From positions 5,935,011 through 5,999,010 of the forward strand of contig JAQFVV010006221.1 of NCBI GenBank assembly GCA_028023455.1: 64,000 nucleotides of DNA, read 5' to 3'. Source of the DNA: Epiperipatus broadwayi. Lineage: Eukaryota > Onychophora > Udeonychophora > Euonychophora > Peripatidae. Both the position numbers and the translations under genes were made by a program. Of the stretch, positions 23,524 through 35,449 are shown one piece after another (the first letter of the stretch is position 1; each line of letters begins with the position of its first letter). A model generated the notes under the pieces. The model saw only the letters and a list, made by a program, of their open reading frames with translations. It had not been told where the DNA came from and did not search any database.

Positions 23524-23945
23524 TATATTGGACTATTTCCATCAACTAATATGAGTATTGAATGTCTTTAGAAAAATTTAACTTTATTTAAATATTCCAA
23601 ATACATTCAACTGATAGTAATAGCACATCAAACAGGTTAGTGTATGCACAACTTTTCGAGAGGTATTATTCCCCCCTCTTCTTCAGGTGTTGGTGGTCTG
23701 ACCAGTAACAGTACTAGCTTGGGAATTGAACCTGGATCCTTAGATTCTCGAATATTGAATTTTAAAATAATGCTCTAACCAAATCAGTTGATACTCAAGA
23801 ATATAAGGGTCTAGATTTGATTCCCAAGCTAGTACTGCCACTGGTCAGGCCAGCAACACCTGAAGAAGAGAGGAAAATAATACCTCTTGAAACTTTGTGC
23901 ATATACTAATTTGTTTGATGTGCTATTACTAACAGTTGAATATTG
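23524..23945. mobile_element. Inverted dimer of SINE family T2
   Basis: The left half (23524-23770) is the reverse complement of the T2 SINE, ending in its head. The right half (23790-23945) is a forward copy that begins in the head at ATACTCAAGAATATAAGGGTC. The two meet near the A box. The body GGTCAGGCCAGCAACACC is present in inverse orientation on each side, so the transcript would form a long hairpin. Neither half has an intact A box. Confidence 0.8.
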
Positions 23946-24419
23946 TAACAAACAAATACAAATGGATATATAAACTTTATAGAAGTATAAGGTTTGTTAA
24001 TATATGAGAAACTATATTTTGGTTATTGTTCAAAGCAAGGATAATGTCTAAAATGGAAATAGTTCTTGCTTTTATTATCTAATTTTTAAATATATGCATG
24101 TGTAATATTGATATTTAAGAAAGGTAATATATTAGAAATTTTAGACCTATTAATTAGTCTTATAACAAAATCTTTACCAAGATAATTAGAACTGCTCTGC
24201 ATTTACTCATTCACATACATATATATTTAAAAAAATATCATAGGCAATATGTAATATATTTAAAAAATGGAAATATTAATCATTACTTTTATTTATTGAT
24301 TGATTGATTAATAACATTACCAACAGCCAAAATGACGTGTAATAATGCTTACATTATAATATAGAATGAGTTATAATTATCTAGGGGATTTAGATTTTGC
24401 TTGTGATATTGTTGTTTCA

Positions 24420-24900
24420 CAAACAATGTTTTAAAGCCACAGTAAATGTTGCAAGAGTTGTCATTGAAGCTAAAACTGAAGATAAATACTAAAAAGATCA
24501 ATTTAAAAAAGAAACTAAAGGTCTGTAGTAGTGAATTAAAAGAAGTTAACAATTATAAATACTTGGAAATTATTAATACATTGGAAACAATGAATGAAAT
24601 TAATTGTATAATTAAATTCAGATGGAATGCTTGTTTATGAGTAAACAATAACTGTAGACCTTGAGACAAATAGGAGTGGATGTGAGTTGAAATTGAGTTA
24701 AAAAATGAGAAAAAAATTATTATGAAAGTGGGAACAAATAGGTTAAAAGTCTGAAGTAAATTTGGGAAGGATGGGCTGCTAGAAGAAATCCTGAATTAGA
24801 TGCAATTTTTTTTAGTAATACAGAGAGGAGAATTAAGGATCAGAATAATTAACTGGATTAAATTCAATGAGTTCATCCTATAGTGAATCGATGACAAGTG
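24420..24900 (+). pseudogene. RTE-type LINE reverse transcriptase C-terminal fragment
   Basis: The open frame 24446-24640 reads LKLKINTKK and KEVNNYKYLEIINTLETMNE, matching the NNYEYLGQIINTDEN segment of the 2 kb LINE, and then IKFRWNA. Sequence beyond decays (AARRNPELDAI at about 24785). A plus-strand remnant. Confidence 0.7.
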
Positions 24901-25094
24901 AAATTGCTATCAGACAAATAATAAAACATACACTGGAATTTTACAAATTTCAATATACTAAAAGAAAAAAAAAAGCTATAATCAGCTTATAGTATGACTA
25001 TCATTTTGAATAGCCTTTGCAATTAGAATTTAATATTTTTTATATATTTATACAGTTATATCACCTATTTAATAAATTATCTAGAGAATAATGT

Positions 25095-25290
25095 AATTTA
25101 AACAAGCAAACTCTCCATATAGTATTGCCACTCAGTGATGATGATTTTGTGCACAAGCCTTCTGGCATCCATTGATTACTCTGGCTTGCACTGAGTGGCA
25201 ATACTGTATGGAGAGTTTGCCCGTGCCCGTTTTAATAACAGTTATAAGCAAGTATAAGAAATAGTGATCATGTGATGTTTGTTGGCTTAA
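25095..25290. mobile_element. Family B foldback, centre deleted
   Basis: CAAACTCTCCATATAGTATTG at 25107 is inverted at the right end (CAATACTGTATGGAGAGTTTG near 25200), giving arms of about 35 bp. The outer GTGATCATGTGATGTTTGTTGG follows at 25264. The segment between has the GCACAAGCCTTCTGGCATCC part of family B but no ribozyme. Confidence 0.75.
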
Positions 25291-25299
25291 ATAATGTAA

Positions 25300-26100
25300 T
25301 TTATTGTATAGTAATTCATGTTTTTGAACTCTCTTTTTTAATGCAAATTTCAGCTAACCAGTATAACTTGACCCACACATGTACTCCATTTTATATACAA
25401 CATTTCAATGATTTATCTTAACAACATCATTATTTCAATTTAATTAATCTATCAGCATTTAAAAATTGTATTATTTTGTGGGTAGATTTAAATGTATGTA
25501 TGTTTTTAGAACATTTACTTACTTATAGTGGAAGTTTTTGTTTTGATAATGTATTTATTTTACTTATGGAAAGTTATTTGGGGAAAAGAAAAATCAAAGA
25601 CTATATTTTGTAAATACAATGGATAATTTATTAAATAATAACGGAGTACATAAATATACATAAATTATGAATGTTGCCATTCATGGTAAAATTTTAGAAT
25701 TGTGTAATATTTATTAATAAGAGTTTGATTTTTAAAATTTGAACTTTATATGCTATTTGGATTGTAGTCATGCCATAAGCAGACTTTTATTTAATAACTT
25801 ATATATTGAAATTGGTAGAGGTAATTCTAATATTTTGTTCAATACATATTTATTCACTCTTGGAGGGCTTAAAGGAATCGAGCAGGGCAAATTTCTAATG
25901 TCCACTCCATATGTTCTTGTCATTGCAGTTGTTATTACTATGTGATTATTCATATAGTATACAAACATGGATGGCTGCTCATTATACACATTAGCCAGCA
26001 TGGTGAGTTTATTGGCTGTTTACCTCTGAGTTTTAGATCAAGAAACACTATGGTCTTTCTTCTCAGTTGCCAGATAAGGCAGAATGAATGCATGTGTAAA
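25300..26100. other. Anonymous sequence with short open frames
   Basis: Opposed open frames at 25739-25945 (+) and 25768-26001 (-) occur in slightly less AT-rich DNA. Neither is recognised. Confidence 0.4.
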
Positions 26101-26270
26101 TGATAAATATATTTCCAATAGATAGAGGTTGTAAAAGACCCAGAAAGTGTGCAGGAGTGATGTGGAGAAGAAAAGCTAAAGATCGGAGAAGATGGATTGA
26201 ACTTGGCAGAGACCATCCTTCAGTGAATTGGTAATGGTTGTTGTTGTTGATGATGATGATGAATCAAAAC
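26100..26270 (+). pseudogene. RTE-type LINE 3' end fragment
   Basis: The plus strand reads GVMWRRKAKDRRRWIEL at about 26155-26205, the conserved C-terminal tail of the RTE-type reverse transcriptase. A (TGATGA)n-like tail follows at 26248-26262. 5'-truncated. Confidence 0.75.
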
Positions 26271-28285
26271 TATTAATACAATTATATATTTATGATTGAA
26301 GAGCCAACATTAAATTTTGCAAAATATAAAATGTATATGTAATTTTTCAAAAATAGTACCAACAATAATTTTAATAACAACAAAATCATTAGTAGTGAAA
26401 TAGTAACAACTTTTCTGCTTTACCAATGCTTTAAATTGAAGTTCCTGGTACATTAGTTGAGCACATAGAAGCTGGAATAACTGTTACAGAGTTTAAAAAT
26501 ATTTATTTTGTTGTTGAAAAATAAATGTTAAAGTTACATATTCATTTGGTACTTATGAAAAGTAATGATAATACCACACTTTGTTATTAAAATCTTATAA
26601 TATTTTTATCTTTAGTATATAAAAAAAATACATTATTTACTATGATTTGTGCATTTTATAATTTTATATTTCAGTTTTATTTATTCTCCAAATTTCTTAC
26701 AATATTGCCACAATTAAAGGAGCATTGATTATTGTTTATCAAATTTGAGTGCCTATTTTCTGTTTTTTATTTTATTATTTCTATCTTTTATTATTATTAT
26801 TGTAAAGACTGAAAGTTGTCTTTTTTATATATTTTTGGGGAAGTTATCAACTTTACCCATAAATTCTCCAACATATTGACTCAATGATAAAGTATTTTGC
26901 AAAAGAAGAAAAAACAGCATATCGTATTCATGGTTTATATTACTATAAAACATGAATATGATATACTTGTTATATGAAAGCATGCTATGCAATAATAAAA
27001 CTAAATATTAAAAAAGCAACAACTACCTTTTCTGTGGACGTTTTAAAATATTTTGAAATTATTATTTTTAATAAGTATTTTATGATTTTTATATTTAACT
27101 ATTAATTATACACTAATTTATTAATATATATTCTTTTTTTAATCATTAAAAAACAGTCAATATTTAGACAATCCCAATATCAATAACAATCGTCAATTTC
27201 AAACTGTTGTCAAGGTAACCTCCTTTAACTTTAAACACATATGACATATTATTTTGAAATTAAACTGACAGTAAATTATATTAATTATTCAAAATTTAAT
27301 TAGAAAAAAAATTAAGATGTTAGTTTTGAATTTTATGTTTTTTTTTGTTGTGAACTTAAATATATATATACTAAATATTTATTATCTTTTTTAGTATATA
27401 TAATTTTCATCTATTGGATAAACTTTTTATCTTATAAATTTCATTTTCTAAAAAGTTTTAAGTATAAATAAAATATAATATTCTCCCTCCCCCCCTCTAA
27501 AATTCACCTTTTGGATATGTATATTAGAAACAAGAATAAATCCCACAATAGTAAGACTAACAAATAGACTGCCATTGCAATATTAATGGGAAAAATAGAA
27601 TTTTATTACTTCTTATGGATTTGTATTTATTTTATTATAACTTTTTTTAAAAAATTCTTCATATGGGTTTTAATTTTTTTTTAATGCAGAGAAATTATAC
27701 TCTAGTGTTCATAGAAGTATATGGAATTGCATTTGTTTTTTGCATAAGATATAGTTTACAAAGCTATACATTATAATATCGAATAGTACAAATTCATGTT
27801 TTTGTTGTTGGTGTTGTGTATAATAAATTTTAATGCAGCTGTTTTTTTTTTAAAAAAAATCATATTTGTTTTGCATTCCATTTCTGTTTGTAAACAGGAA
27901 TAAATTTCTATTTATTTCTAAATATTAGCATTTATAACACTTGTATTCTAATAATACTATAAATGCATTTTAGATTTAAATGAAACTTGATAATGCTGTT
28001 ATTGACAGATAGCAAAAAGGCAGTTTACTGGGGGGGGGGGGAGTGAAAGTTGCTCTTTAAATTCAAAGTTTTGTCAGTAACTATTTTTGGAACGTTTTTG
28101 TTGTTAATGATAAAATAATATTTTGAATGAAAGCTTTGTTTTTTAAAAAATTGCTCGTGGCTAATTATTTGTAATTTAAAGATTGTTGATTTTGCCACAC
28201 AACACTTTATTTTTGCTTAAATAAAATAATTTATTTTACACTATTAATTTAAATTTCGTTATTAATACTAGTTTTGCATATAGAG
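26270..28285. other. Anonymous AT-rich sequence
   Basis: Two kilobases without a recognisable gene, RNA or repeat family. It includes a G-run at 28030-28041. Confidence 0.45.
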
Positions 28286-28362
28286 CAGGGGTCTCAAGCT
28301 TAAATGTAGCAAAGAGCCAGTCAATTAAATGTATATCAGGTAGTATAGTACTCAATATTAGT

Positions 28363-28615
28363 CTGTGAACCAAAGCATAAACTAAACAAATTCTAAATTT
28401 AACCAAGGATATTTTATTGCTGGGCCTTTATGACTTAGTAAACAATTGATTATATTACCATTTACATGTTAGATTATCAGATGGGGTTCATATTCATTAT
28501 TATTCTGTGAACCAAAGCATAAACTAAAAAAAATAAATTAACCAAGGACATTTTATTACCAGTCCTTTATGATTTAGTAAACAATTACACTACCATTTAC
28601 ATGTTAGATTTGTAG
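28363..28615. repeat. Tandem duplication, 142 bp period, in the hAT 3' untranslated part
   Basis: CTGTGAACCAAAGCATAAAC at 28363 recurs at 28505, followed in both by AACCAAGGA-ATTTTATT and CATTTACATGTTAGAT. Confidence 0.85.
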
Positions 28616-29149
28616 TAATTTTTAGGCTTACATTTAAAAAATGTATTATTTATTTAAAAAATAAATAAGTTTAGAAAATATAAGTTCAATTACATGTTCT
28701 CCATATTTTAAAAAAATCATTAAAATATATAATTTTGACTGACAAAAAGTAAAGATTTTTATCTAAAGTCCTTTTAATTTGATTTTGATAGTGAAACCTG
28801 ACATCTTTTCTTCCGTATTAACAGGCCAATTCTCTTGTTGCAGTATGAAGCATTGCATTTAATCTAGAATTTGTTATCCATGAACCGAACTTTAACTTAT
28901 TAAATTTTATAATTGGAAATAATTGCTCAGCTACATAAATGCTTCCAAAGATTGGTACCTTTTTTGTCCAATAAATTTTATATTTGAGATATTTACTGTT
29001 GAGGTATTTATAAAAATTTGGTATGTCAAATTTCATTATATACAGTGTTATTATGATTTTGAGAAATTGATTTAAATGTAGGGATGTGCTCTAAATTATT
29101 CATTGCCTCCTGGGTTTGCCAAAGGTAGAGTTTTTCCAGAAATGACCTA

Positions 29150-29445
29150 AGTGAATCATGTATAAATCCAATTTATCCAAACCACTTTGAACACTTTTTA
29201 GCAAAAACTTTTTATTTTAAATATATACACCTATGTTTCAACTGCCCCGCAGTTCTTCTTCAGAGCCAGTTTAATCTTTTTTTAAAAAAAAAAAAAAACT
29301 TGTTTTTTTTTAATTTTTTTTTAAAAAAAAAAGACTAGACAGTAAAAATATAGATGTATGCGTATATATTTACAATAAAAGGTTTTTGCTAAAAAATATT
29401 CAAAGTGGTTTGGATAAATTGGATTTATATAAGATATTACAGCAA
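29150..29445. repeat. Foldback insertion within the hAT transposase
   Basis: TAAATCCAATTTATCCAAACC near 29162 and the inverse GGTTTGGATAAATTGGATTTA near 29408 form ~50 bp arms, with the AGCAAAAAC/GTTTTTGCT segments inside. The centre has poly-T/poly-A tracts and TTCAACTGCCCCGCAGTTC. Confidence 0.75.
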
Positions 29446-30227
29446 AAATAAAGAAAAGAGTGATATTGGTAATATTTTTGAATCATATACTTGCAGAGGA
29501 GTATTAAAAGAGTTTAAGTGGCTTGTTGTGTCAGCTAAAAAGACCAAGTTTTTGCATCATTAATCTTCAGTGAGCTAAGTAATCATTTTTTCTTTAGATG
29601 AAGTGAACATATCAATTGTTTTAAGAGTTCAAAAAAATCTTTTTAAAATGATGCCATGACTAAGTCCCTTAATCTATGCATAATGTAGCACATTGCTATA
29701 TTGTGAATTCAATTTATCCAACAAGTCATTGAATTGATGATGATTTAAGATATTAGAATATGTATTCCATCTTTAATTGAAGTTACTCCTGGTGTATTAT
29801 ATAAAGAAATAATTTAAATTTGGTTTCTAGTTTTTATCATTAGAAGTTTTATAGTAAGTTCAACATATAAGTTCAACATTATTACCAACCATAGCAGGAG
29901 CCCCATCTGTAGTCACTTATTAATTTTGATCATCCATGTGAGCATTTTCAAGACTTTTCTCAATGCACAAATATATCATTTCCTGTCATTGTTGCTGATT
30001 TAGACACCATATCCAATAGTTTTTCTGTCACATTCATATCAGCACAATTGCTGTGAATAAACATTGATAACTGGGAATTATCTGCACATTTATCAATTGC
30101 AATGGAAAATTTTTCACACAAAAATACAATTTTTAATAAATTCTCCATCAGTAAAAGGATTTGAAGCCCGAGCAATTTTGTCACTTATGACATAATTACA
30201 TTTAATAGCAGCATAATTTGTTTTATT

Positions 30228-30690
30228 AACATTAAACATCACATGATTACCATCTCTTACACTAGCACATAATTGTTATTAAACAAGGCAAAAATCTCTA
30301 TACAGTAGTGCCACCCTGTGCCAACCAGAGTAATCAATGGATGCCAGAAGGCTTGTGCATAAAATCCCTATCTAGTGCCTACTCATCCAATATCCCCAGA
30401 CTAGTTTCTGGCTTGTGGTCTTCATTAGTAAGGAGCCTTGGATCTGAGAGCACTGCACCTAGATCTTAGGATCTAATGCAACCCTCCAGCATCCACCTTT
30501 TATCTTCACTTAACTACAAAACTATGAGAATGAAATTGAAAACACAATATTTTCAATCTAAGCTCAATAGCTTATATAGTCATATGGGTCTGAACTCAGT
30601 TCAGTGCCCATACATTTTGGTGTCTTTGGATCTTTTAACAACCATGTATCAAACACATAAAAATTATGACATTACAATAATAGACTTTAA
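30228..30690 (-). mobile_element. Family B hammerhead element, near full-length unit
   Basis: It begins with the inverse of GATCATGTGATGTTTA, then TAATTGTTATTAAACAAGG, the post-ribozyme arm, the ribozyme, CCTCCAGCATCCACC, and a GGGTCTGAACTCAGTTC block at 30588 that is the tRNA-like segment of the family. It ends near 30660 in AACAACCATG. The order matches the plus-strand copy at 44.2-44.7 kb. The 91-codon open frame 30476-30751 is antisense to the element and not a gene. Confidence 0.75.
30385..30443 (-). ncRNA. Hammerhead fold, family B copy 4 (core mutated)
   Basis: Minus strand: AUCCAA/UUGGAU distal stem I, core CUAAUGA (G5 changed to A), stem II GAC-CACAA-GCC weakened, GAAA, stem III ACU/AGU, GUC triplet. 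The G5 change should abolish cleavage. Confidence 0.7.
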
Positions 30691-31549
30691 TAGTACATCA
30701 AGAAAATTGAAGAATATATTGATTTTTCAGATCTCACTATCTTATTTTTAGAATTTTATGAAATATTTTTAAGTGAAATTATTCTAATAACCTTTATGAC
30801 ATATTGATAGAAAATCCTAGTCTCACTTCTATATCATAAATTAAACAACATAACAAATCTGTATCACTATGATTAAATATTTTCTCTTATTAAATGCACA
30901 ACAGACTGGAGTCTATGATACCATTAATATCTAAATGTACCTTCTTAAAAAGCTACCAAGATATATTTAAATTGAATCCCATTCTTAAGTTGATTATCAT
31001 CCAAACTAGGTTAATAGGATAGTTTGTTTTTGATAATACATCTTATTCAACTGATTTCTGTGACAGCACAAACATCGATCAATAATATAATAACTATTAT
31101 GTAATTTTCATTGTTGAAAATTTCTTGCACTATTTGTGCCACTTCAGATACAGGAAGTGAAGGTAAAGAAATAATTATGAATAAGAAAAGTGAAAGCAGT
31201 TATTTTTTTATATTGCTGAATAGAATTCTTATTAAAAAGAAAATATATGATGAAACGGAAAACACATATCACAATATATTATCAAAATGAGTTAGTCCGC
31301 CATATGATTTTTCTTGCAAAAAAATAAGTCATTGGATGAAAAGTTTTAGAAAATCTTTGAAGTTTAAACTTGAATTTAATAATTTACATTGAGATTTTTA
31401 TATAATATTTATTATACTACATGTGATTCATATATATGTATTTAAATGAAAACTAGTTGAATAAATAAATATCAGTAATTTACTTTTAATTTTATGTAAT
31501 TTAGCTTGCGCTTTACGCAAAAAAATGAAGCTTGTCTCAATCTTCTTAC

Positions 31550-31885
31550 AAGTTATATGGCTAAGTGCTTTCAGAGACCTTGTGTCTCCATGATCATAGT
31601 CTACTTTTAACTGAAGTTTAGCTGTGGTTTATGGAAAATTTATGCAAATTTTATAACGACTATTTTCTGAAGATTGCAAAGCATGATTCTTTCCGGTTTA
31701 TTGCACAATTGTCATTTGCAATAAAACACGCCTCTTTAATTTTTTGTTTCATATCATTACATTCAGTGCATAGTGCCTTTGCCATAGTGGGTTCGAACAC
31801 ATGGCCTGTTGTTTTTTGGTGCTCAAAGAATATGGATATGTTTTCATCGTTATTTATAGCTAAATTACTTACTACTCAAAGGTGA
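31550..31885 (-). pseudogene. Penelope-like element, GIY-YIG C-terminal fragment and 3' end
   Basis: The minus strand reads KQKIKEACFIANDNCAINRK then ESCFAIFRK and a stop (about 31735 down to 31660), collinear with the copies at 17 and 57 kb. The 3' non-coding end holds GGAGAC-ACAA-GGTCTC followed by TGAAAGCACTTAGCC. This stem-loop before GAAA recalls a hammerhead half, but the CUGAUGA box is not present (AUGAUCAU instead). The plus-strand open frame 31631-31885 is antisense. Confidence 0.7.
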
Positions 31886-32221
31886 AGTAGAAAACTAGTA
31901 TTTTATTTTAATTTTTTATTAATTATAATTTTATTGCTTTTTCATCATGGGGTTGAATTTGTATGATCTCTTAATGCATTGGCTTTTCATTGTAATTCAA
32001 ATAGCTCATGCAAATGAGTATAGAGAGAATACAAGTAAAGAATGTTCACCTTAATTAGTTGTTTTTTTTGATTAAATATGTGTTTATTATACTTGCTATT
32101 TGGTCTTTTTATATAAAAAATAAATTATGGATTAGAAAATATATTAATAGTGAAAATGGACATAATTTTTCTAATTTTTTTTTTTTCTTTTTATGATTTA
32201 TAAATAATTATATGATGTGAT

Positions 32222-32345
32222 TCCCTGTGCAGTTTTGTTTTGTTAATAGAGCATCCGAATTGGAATCGGGAAGTCAGGATCGATTCTGGCACTCAAATTT
32301 CTTATGAACTTTTGAGCAATAAAGCCATTACCCCCCCTCCCATAG
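32222..32345 (+). mobile_element. tRNA-derived SINE-like repeat (family T4)
   Basis: AATAGAGCATCCGAATTGG followed by GGATCGATTCTGG resembles the A-box side, anticodon arm and B box of a tRNA. TTATGAACTTTTGAGCAATAAAGCC follows and recurs in diverged form at about 60790-60825. Confidence 0.55.
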
Positions 32346-32483
32346 GATGTGCTTGAATAAATTAATTAATGAAGCTACTTTATGAAGATTTATTCTTAAT
32401 TATTTTTAAATTACATTTAAAATTATTATACTTTTTATAATAATTAACAACAGTATATTAAAGTAATATTTGCATTGGTGATT

Positions 32484-32865
32484 ATGCCTTAGTAAATATT
32501 ACTTACGTAATCAATGTGCGTTAAATAAATTTATAATTACAACTTTAAATTATCGTAATAGATTTCTAACTATAAGATCTTTCCATTGACTTGTTGTAAA
32601 TCGAAAGATTTCGCGAGTATTAATGGGTAATAGGAATTGTGGACTTAATCAGTGAAATATTGAATAGCTTCACGCTCTCAGTTCTAACCACTTCAGCTTC
32701 ACCTATTTATATAAAAAGTAGGTTGAAGTAAAGAAGGGTTCCCCTCTTTTCTTCCAAACAGTAAGCTTGTGGTTAAGACCTGTAGAGGTCCCTACCTTCA
32801 CATTTTCAAGCGCACATGTTTAAAGGTTTAATGCCTTAGTAAATATTATTTGTGATTATGTTGTT
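32484..32865 (-). repeat. Family D tandem element (347 bp period)
   Basis: ATGCCTTAGTAAATATTA at 32484 recurs at 32831, so one unit plus an overlap is integrated, as in the family C copy at 3.7 kb. It shares with family C the GTGGACTTAATCAGTGAA and GTAAATCGAAAGATTT blocks, and a hairpin in the same place (GAAGTAAAGAAGGG against CCCCTCTTTTCTTC) with different but still paired bases. Strand of transcription is not known. Confidence 0.7.
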
Positions 32866-33138
32866 GTTTTTTTAAATGATTATTTATTATTATGTCAATC
32901 CAAAATATAAATGTCAATAGTAAGATATATAAATATATTATTACTATTACCAAATTTTTTGATGATTTTAGAAATGCAGAAATAATTTGCTGTATTAGAA
33001 AATAATAATAATGCAATCTGCTTATTTAAGTTCTTATGTAAAAAATGTTTTTATATAATGTCATATACAATGATATTTACTGAGTGTTGTTGTTTATTTA
33101 TTATATATTCTTTAAAATTTTTAAATAATTTTTTAAAA

Positions 33139-33266
33139 ATCCAGTATTTTTTTTTTCATGTGTCATAGCATCGGCCGGGAAGCAAACCCGCTAGCCCGGG
33201 ACAACTGCTTGTAAGGCAGCTGTGCTGATCTCTCGACCACCAATGCTTGACAAGATCCAGTATTTT
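33139..33266 (-). mobile_element. Short tRNA-derived SINE (family T1) with 12 bp target-site duplication
   Basis: The reverse complement carries CAAGCATTGGTGGTCGAGAG, GGGTTTGCTTCCCGG (B-box region) and an A-rich tail. Perfect flanking repeats ATCCAGTATTTT lie at 33139-33150 and 33255-33266. At about 105 bp it is little more than a tRNA-like head plus tail. Confidence 0.9.
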
Positions 33267-34930
33267 AGCCAAAATCTGATCTTCTATTCGAGTTACAGTT
33301 TAACCAAAAAAAAACAATTATAAGGTTTATATTTAATATACTGTGATTTTAAAATAAATTAAACATGTTTAGTTAATTACAAGTAAGTAAAAAATTTAGG
33401 CAAATATGAAGAAAAAATGCATAAATTAAAGTATTTATTATTTATTTTTAAAAATATGTCTGTGATTGTTTTTGCAGTAATTATAAATAAATTTAAATAC
33501 AGCATCTTAAAATATGTAAACAGGTTATTGAAGTTTATGACTTGGTTCTAATTCTTAAAGTATTGTGATAAATTACATCAGAAGCTGTAACATACTCTAC
33601 TCACTTTACTCCACAGATATCTTTTGTAAGTTTGAATAGTAAATGAACATTATAATTATGATCAAATCTCCAAATTTCCTTATGACTATTGGCCTTTTTA
33701 ATATTCTGAATTGCTCATATTTCGCATCTGTCTTTAACTTTTGTGCCATCCAAACTAATGCTCTTGAGATTCAAAAATTCTAAGATTTTTGAGACAATTG
33801 GGTTTTATAGTTATATAGTTCTTATACTAGGCCAATGTTTATTATTTTAGAATAGAATTAAATGTAATTATTATATAGTTAAAACAAAATTAATAGACCT
33901 TAAATTAAAAATAAATAAAAATAAATAACATTGTATGTCCACCTCAGTCTACATTTTTTCTTTTTGAAAATCACTGTCCTAATAATGATATTAAGTTTGT
34001 TTAATATGTTTGTAATTATTATGTAATAATTAAGTTTAGAGAATAGCTAATCTAGGTTATATTTTTCATTCATTCATTATTCAATTACTTATTGTGCAAA
34101 TAATAATAATACAGAATTGCAAACATGATAAAAATTAATTATCAAAGTAACAAATCTTTCTAATATCAGCACAGGATATTAAAATTTTACTTCCTATCCT
34201 ATTTCATTATAACTTCTGTATTTTCTTTATATAGATTAGTTTTTATTTTGAACATCCATGGAATTTACACATGTAATAGCAATGCGATTTTTTATTATTA
34301 TAAAGAAAAGTAATACATTTACAAGTTAATAATAGATAGATGGATCACTTTTAACCAATCTTCAGAACTCTTTTGGGAATTTTAATATATTACGCAGTAA
34401 TTCTTAAAAAAGAAAAACTGTAATGTGAATAGACTTTACTAACAGACAAGTAAACATACGGATTCTTACATTATGTATATATATTTTATTGGGTGCATAA
34501 TTGCATAAAGTATAGATTTTTTAAAGAAATTTATAAAACTTGTCATAAAATAAGCATTGGTTTTAAAATTTTAGATATGTATTGACTAGTCATTTTTATC
34601 TATTTATTTTATTTTTTAATTACATATTTAAATTTTTACATAATATAATTTTTAAAAAAATTGTCACATTTAAGGAGAAAAAAAAGGTATTGTTCTTTTT
34701 TAGATTATAACTCATATTTTGAATAAATATCCATTTTACCTTTAAAATCAGCTTTTATTATGTCTATAAGTTTAACATATTGGATAATTTGAGAAAAAAG
34801 AGTTAACATTTATACATGGATAATACAAGGTTTACAATGTTTTGCAATTTAATCATAATAAATAGTCAAACATAAGGAAAATAAATTTTATAGATGTGCA
34901 TTGTAATTATAAATATAATAATGGAAACAT
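33267..34930. other. Anonymous AT-rich sequence
   Basis: A GAAAATCACTGTCCT stretch at 33965 could be a decayed hAT terminus. Otherwise nothing was recognised. Confidence 0.4.
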
Positions 34931-34934
34931 ATTT

Positions 34935-35390
34935 TCAATACGTAACTATACCATGTGTGTCTATTGACATTTTTGATATATATCCATCAGTTATTAGCCT
35001 AGTATTATAAAGGAGAAGGAAGAGTAATGAGGGCATGTGGCATGATAGATATGGGGGGGGGAGCATCTTATCTCTGTTTTTGATTTTAGATATTTGATTG
35101 TAAAACAGAGGCTGCAATTTCTTGGATGTAGGGTTAAACAAAAATAATATCTCAGGACCCAAATGGTAAACATAATAAAAACTGATTTTAATGAAAGGAA
35201 AGAGGCCATGTTTCATGTTTTCTATGAGGTTGGTGATTGACGAAATATGTGATTTAGTGATTGATTCAATAATATTTCTATATACAAGAAGGACTGAACA
35301 TTGGAACAAAAAATGATGAATTGTTTTGTCTGATTTATGACAGAGAGAGCAGATAGGGTCAATGTTAGCATATACTATTCTTTCCAACAA
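34935..35390 (-). pseudogene. LINE reverse transcriptase zf-RVT C-terminal fragment
   Basis: The 151-codon minus-strand frame has IDPICSLCHKSDKTIHHFLF (Cys-Cys-His-His region, residues 10-29) and ends KIKNRDKMLPPPYL. It lines up along its length with the tail encoded at 9891-10337, so it is a diverged member of the TAA-tailed LINE family. The frame is open but lacks the polymerase. A run of 9 G at 35053-35061 lies near its end. Confidence 0.75.
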
Positions 35391-35449
35391 ATAGTAATTA
35401 TTTGGTTAATAAGGAAATCAAGGTATTTTCAAGATCTACTTAAAGAGTA

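Larger units (their letters stand above)
28286..30200 (-). pseudogene. hAT-family transposase pseudogene
   Basis: On the minus strand, 29960-30184 reads FSIAIDKCADNSQLSMFIH and MTGNDIF, followed near 29910 by VTTDGAPAMVGNN, the characteristic hAT catalytic-region motif. Further 3', LDKLNSQYSNVLHYA and LKRFFELL occur at 29740-29610. The dimerisation tail FGSIYVAEQLFPIIKFNK is at 28900-28960. The best family fit is the GTF2IRD2/ZBED5-like group of hAT transposases. The 3' terminus CAGGGGTCTCAAGC at 28286 looks like a hAT terminal inverted repeat. Stops, frameshifts and a foldback insertion (29150-29445) disable it. The 5' terminus was not found. Confidence 0.85.

Noticed and set aside
25950-26216. 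88-codon minus-strand frame with CTLSGSF-like text
   Set aside because: It is antisense to the RTE LINE C-terminal tail. The plus-strand frames at 21402-21709 are antisense in the same way.
30240-30320. CRISPR-like spaced repeats
   Set aside because: The CACATGATCAC and CAAAACTCTCC motifs recur as the ends of family B elements at irregular distances. The DNA is eukaryotic and no short regular array exists.
31631-31885. 84-codon plus-strand open frame
   Set aside because: The minus strand carries the Penelope tail (KEACFIANDNCAINRK), so the plus frame is a shadow. The plus frame's likeness to 17002-17211 (minus) has the same cause.
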